Shown here: in pieces, positions 60,371 through 64,000 of the stretch
How the letters are laid out: every line of letters begins with the position of its first letter
How positions within the stretch are numbered: the stretch's first letter is position 1
Origin: Chionoecetes opilio
Lineage: Eukaryota > Arthropoda > Malacostraca > Decapoda > Majidae
Direction of reading: 5' to 3'
NCBI GenBank assembly: GCA_016584305.1
Contig: JACEEZ010000114.1
Coordinates: forward strand, 132,501-196,500
Length of the DNA: 64,000 nt
Notes under the pieces: generated by a model
Told to the model about the DNA's origin: nothing
Seen by the model: only the letters and a program-made list of their open reading frames with translations
The model's database searches: none
Translations under genes and position numbers: made by a program

Positions 60371-63189
60371 TCATTGTTTCCATTCAGAAAGCCTTTTTTG
60401 AAGGTCCTCCTTCTTTTCCCGCCCCACAAGTTTCCGATGGTGGTGGACTAATAGTGTGGTATGCCATGTATTCCCGTAGGATTTTTGTGCTAAAATTGAT
60501 TTTTTTGCAGTTCTGGCTTCTATAGGTATCAGATTAACAGAAAAAGATGGGGTCCCAATTTTCAGACCCCTCACCCCCCTTTTGGGGGTCACTTCCCTTT
60601 TGGGGCCCCTCGGCACTGACCATGCACCTATCTCCGCCAATAATTGACCGATTTTCATAATTTGAGTATCCTTTTGTAGGTTTTCAGGTATGCCGAGTCG
60701 ATTTATAGCACTAAAAAAGCAACCGGAAGTGTCCTTATAGCACTTCCGGTTGCTTTTTGAGTGCTATAAATCGACTCGGCATACTTGAAAACCTACAAAA
60801 GGATACTCAAATTATGAAAATCGGTCAATTATTGGCGGAGATAGGTGCATGGTCAGTGCCGGGGGGCCCCAAAAGGGAAGTGACCCCCAAAAGGGGGGTG
60901 AGGGGTCTGAAAATTGGGACCCCATCTTTTTCTGTTAATCTGATACCTATAGAAGCCAGAACTGCAAAAAAATCAATTTTAGCACAAAAATCCTACGGGA
61001 GCCCTTTCCCTAACATTACATACCGCACTATAACTGGAGGAGATACTTCTCCTGTGCGGCCGACTTCGTGGACCCCAGGTAGCGCTGGACTAGGGCGATG
61101 CCACGCTTCGCGGCATCGTTGACCACTCGGAGGCCAAGTGCCCGTTTCCGAGCGTCCTTGAATCGGTCGTCCTCCTCCCACAATGCCGGGTCCTTTGCCA
61201 GGAAGCCCTTGTCCGCGTCGAGTTTCTGAAAGAAGGACCGTGTCTTCGAAGTGACGAAGGACGAGAGGGAGGAAGACATCGTCATCTTTTTTCCCTCCAA
61301 TCGCTTGAGTTCCTTCTTCGAGGCGGGCTTGTCCAATGCCTTGACCATCTGCTTCTTCTCCTCCACATCAATCCTTGAGTCGAAGAAGGCCAGTCCCGCG
61401 TTTTCCTCGGAAACGTACCACAGGTGGCGTCGCAGGGCTTGTTCTGCTGCCTTGGCAACGGTTTGGTCAGGGTATGTCTTGAGGATCTCGAGGAAGAGCA
61501 CATCGTTCAACGGAGCTTTCACAGAGATCGGTGCCTCATGCCATTGCTTGCAGTACACCAGAGCAACGAAGAGGGCCACTCGTTCCACTCCGGCCTACTC
61601 TCGACCAGTCAGCGACAGCTGGGATTTCAGCATCTGAAGCTTGAGGCAGTAGATGGCCTTGGCCATCCACCGGGCTTGATGGAGAGCTCCAGGACGGCGG
61701 AATAGTTTGGCTGGACCTTCACCACCGAGGAACAGGTAGGAGAGACGGAGAAGTTCTTCATAATCCTCCCTGGGATGGTTCTTCGACATCAGAGCCTCCT
61801 TCAGGAAGGCCAATGCGTCGTCCTTCAGCTTGCTGGCAGTGTCATTGGTGACGAAGAACTCTACGAGGTCCTCCGATGTGTCCACCGTCTCTCTCTGCGA
61901 GGAATCCACGAAGGACCATCGATCACGGAGTCGTTTGAAGATTCCAATGTCAGGACCAGAGGAAGAGCCGAGGCTGGCTTCGAAGACATTCTTGAGGATC
62001 ACCTCGTGGACATGATGGCGGCAGGCCAACCAAAGCAAGCTTCGTCCGAGTTCTTGCTCAATCCGAATGCAAGCACCTTGCACCATGCCAGTGTTCGAAG
62101 CCGTGGTGTCGAAACAGAAGGCGATGATCTTGTCCCTGACGCCCGCTTCGTCCACCTTCAAGACCACTGCAGCCACGTTTCTGCCAGTCTAATCCAAGCT
62201 TGCCGGGACCCCAAGAAGGAACTCTTCGTCATCTTCCCCTGTGAGGAGGACGGCGATGCGGTCCTCCGTATCGCCAGAGAGGGACGGGAGGAGTTTTCCG
62301 TCCCAATGCAGGACCAACCTCTCGGGTATCTCCTGGTTCCGCAGTTCCACGATCTTCTCAGCGGCTTGCTCTCTCCCCGTAATTCGTGCTCGATGGACCG
62401 TGCTCTTCAAGACCGCCATACTCCCAATGTCCATTCCAAGAACTTGAGCGGTAGCTGCGAACGTTGACGTTGCTTGCCGCACCGACAACTTCTCTCGATC
62501 CCAAGTTGAAATGAGGTTAAGATCCTTCACGGAGATCGATGGCGACTGTGAGTTTTTTCCTCTGGCTTCGGGATCCACGAGCCGGTGATGACGTCGTCGA
62601 CACAGGACTGCTGCTGCTGCTACTGCTTTGGCTTGGGATTTCCGGCCTTTCAGTCAGCCTGGCAATGTCGCTGTCTTCACGTTTCCGGAGCCGCTTGAGT
62701 CGAGTTCCGCGCTCGACCTGCTTCTCCACCTTCTTCGCTGTCACGAGGTCAATTCCAGCCATGGATGATTCCCCTCTGTCTTCTCTCTGACTCCGTAGGA
62801 ACTCCTTGTCCTCGTCCTTCACGTCTGCCCGTTGGAGAGAGGAGGAGTGCGAGGTCGAAGATTTCTTGGAGGTCTCCTTTGAAAATCTCCTCATCCATAC
62901 GATGTTTCGGCCTGTCTTTGTTCTTGTTCTTCTTGAGGTCATTGTACGCCTTTACCAGCTTTGACAGCTTCGTGCCGGCGTGTATTACTGTAGTTGTCGG
63001 AATCCCGGCGCGCGACCAGAAGGGGAGAACCTCCTCCTTCCTGCTCCCGCTCGCCGTCTTCCCCATCTTCCGGTGGTGGTGGTAGTAGCGGAGGAGGACA
63101 TGCTCCTTCGATGGTAGCCGGGCTCCGGTGATTTCATCGATTGGAGCCTTGTTGATCAGCCAAAGATTACTAGCGGCTCTTGTTGCCAT
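60371..63189 (-). pseudogene. Family C transposase, interrupted by MITE R
   Basis: Starts MATRAASNLWLINKAP (63189), with LPSKEHVLLRYY, SRAGIPTTTVIHAG and KAYNDLKKNKNKDR. Linker with SSSSSSSPVS. Then LVLHWDGKLLP (about 62310), IIAFCFDTTASNTG (about 62105), LLWLACRHHVHEVI (about 62020), RPGALHQARWMAKAIYCLK, RRHLWYVSEENAGLAFFDS and LRVVNDAAKRGIALVQ (about 61110). The last block has Lys where A and B have Glu. The frame enters MITE R at 61030 after EKYLLQL and resumes at 60451 with VHHHRKLVGREKKEDLQ, ending at 60371. Other breaks: shifts near 62870 and 62550, TAG near 62189 and TAG near 61595. Confidence 0.85.
60452..61030. mobile_element. 579-bp palindromic MITE R inside transposase C
   Basis: Two 260-bp arms (60472-60731 and 60741-61000) are almost exact reverse complements around a 9-base spacer; shorter terminal repeats TAGTGTGGTATG and CATACCGCACTA lie outside. 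TAA flanks it (60449-60451 and 61031-61033). Removing the element and one TAA restores the transposase frame. TWA target duplications are typical of PIF/Harbinger elements, so it may be such a MITE. Confidence 0.88.
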
Positions 63190-63347
63190 GTTGATAACCT
63201 GAGGGAGAAAAAAAGTGGAAATTTAGAAAAATCCTGAAATTCGAGTCACGTCACCTAAATGTTCATTTTGTCGGGACCCCTAAATATTACTCAATTCGCC
63301 CAACATTTCAACAACAACAGCGTGCAACATTTCAAAACTTGCATTTT

Positions 63348-63369
63348 GGGACACGCGTGCGCGTGTCCC
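63348..63369. other. Palindrome at the right end of transposon C
   Basis: GGGACACGCG and CGCGTGTCCC are perfect 10-base inverts separated by TG. A hairpin is possible; the left terminus of C has no such structure. Confidence 0.8.

Positions 63370-64000
<631 letters not shown>

Noticed and set aside
60757..61122. 121-codon frame in MITE R
   Set aside because: The same peptide appears on the opposite strand from the other arm of the palindrome; it is not a separate gene.

Overview
The window looks like a transposon graveyard from an animal genome, most likely an arthropod and probably a decapod crustacean. That call is an inference. It rests on spliced host coding sequence of metazoan type, very long (TA)n tracts, CR1-type LINEs whose ORF1 carries an SGNH esterase, Penelope-like elements, many Tc1/pogo/hAT/piggyBac-like insertions, and a short interstitial TTAGG-like run. 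There is no bacterial-style operon, rRNA, tRNA or CRISPR array that I can support.

Layout: 1-4.1 kb is a LINE with ORF1 and ORF2. 4.3-5.5 kb, 9.4-12.0 kb and 14.0-16.7 kb are three copies (B1-B3) of one DNA transposon family whose ends read TAGGGTGCC. 5.7-6.9 kb is a CR1-like LINE fragment. 7.1-8.5 kb is a pogo/Tigger-like non-autonomous element. B3 sits inside a TA-flanked element spanning 12.1-17.5 kb. The only host gene I recognise is at 19.5-20.0 kb: the last two exons of a USP37-like ubiquitin hydrolase, with a possible upstream exon at 17.8 kb. A jockey/CR1-type LINE fragment lies at 20.1-22.0 kb, and an 11-copy 70-bp minisatellite at 23.2-24.0 kb.

From 24.6 to 36.6 kb there is a nested stack. 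One LINE (24.61-24.87 and 35.30-36.59 kb) is split by a full-length CR1 on the minus strand. That CR1 is itself broken by a piggyBac-like MITE, by an unclassified 2.4-kb element holding two further elements, by a pogo-like element holding an hAT-like MITE, and by a palindromic Tc1 derivative. Target-site duplications give the order of events. 36.6-40.2 kb is poor-quality and low-complexity sequence. 40.6-44.9 kb is a decayed pogo/Jerky transposase carrying a 26-bp minisatellite inside its reading frame.

45.1-52.2 and 52.2-59.4 kb are near-identical 7.1-kb units: a Penelope-like element with an hAT MITE in it, then transposon A1 or A2 with TAGGGTGCG ends. They meet at a single N, as expected of two overlapping contig ends that were never merged. 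The same pattern occurs at N 8619, and N 36586 also borders poor sequence. 59.0-60.0 kb is a second palindromic Tc1 derivative. 60.1-63.4 kb is transposon C (TAGGGTGTC ends), interrupted by a 579-bp palindromic MITE. The window ends in a second Penelope-like GIY-YIG region.

The most interesting system is the set of three diverged DNA transposon families A, B and C. They share one transposase architecture and TAGGGTG-type termini, and several copies lie in (TA)n microsatellites. I cannot place them in a named superfamily by eye. All copies here carry disruptions; the frameshifts in low-quality stretches may partly be sequencing error.
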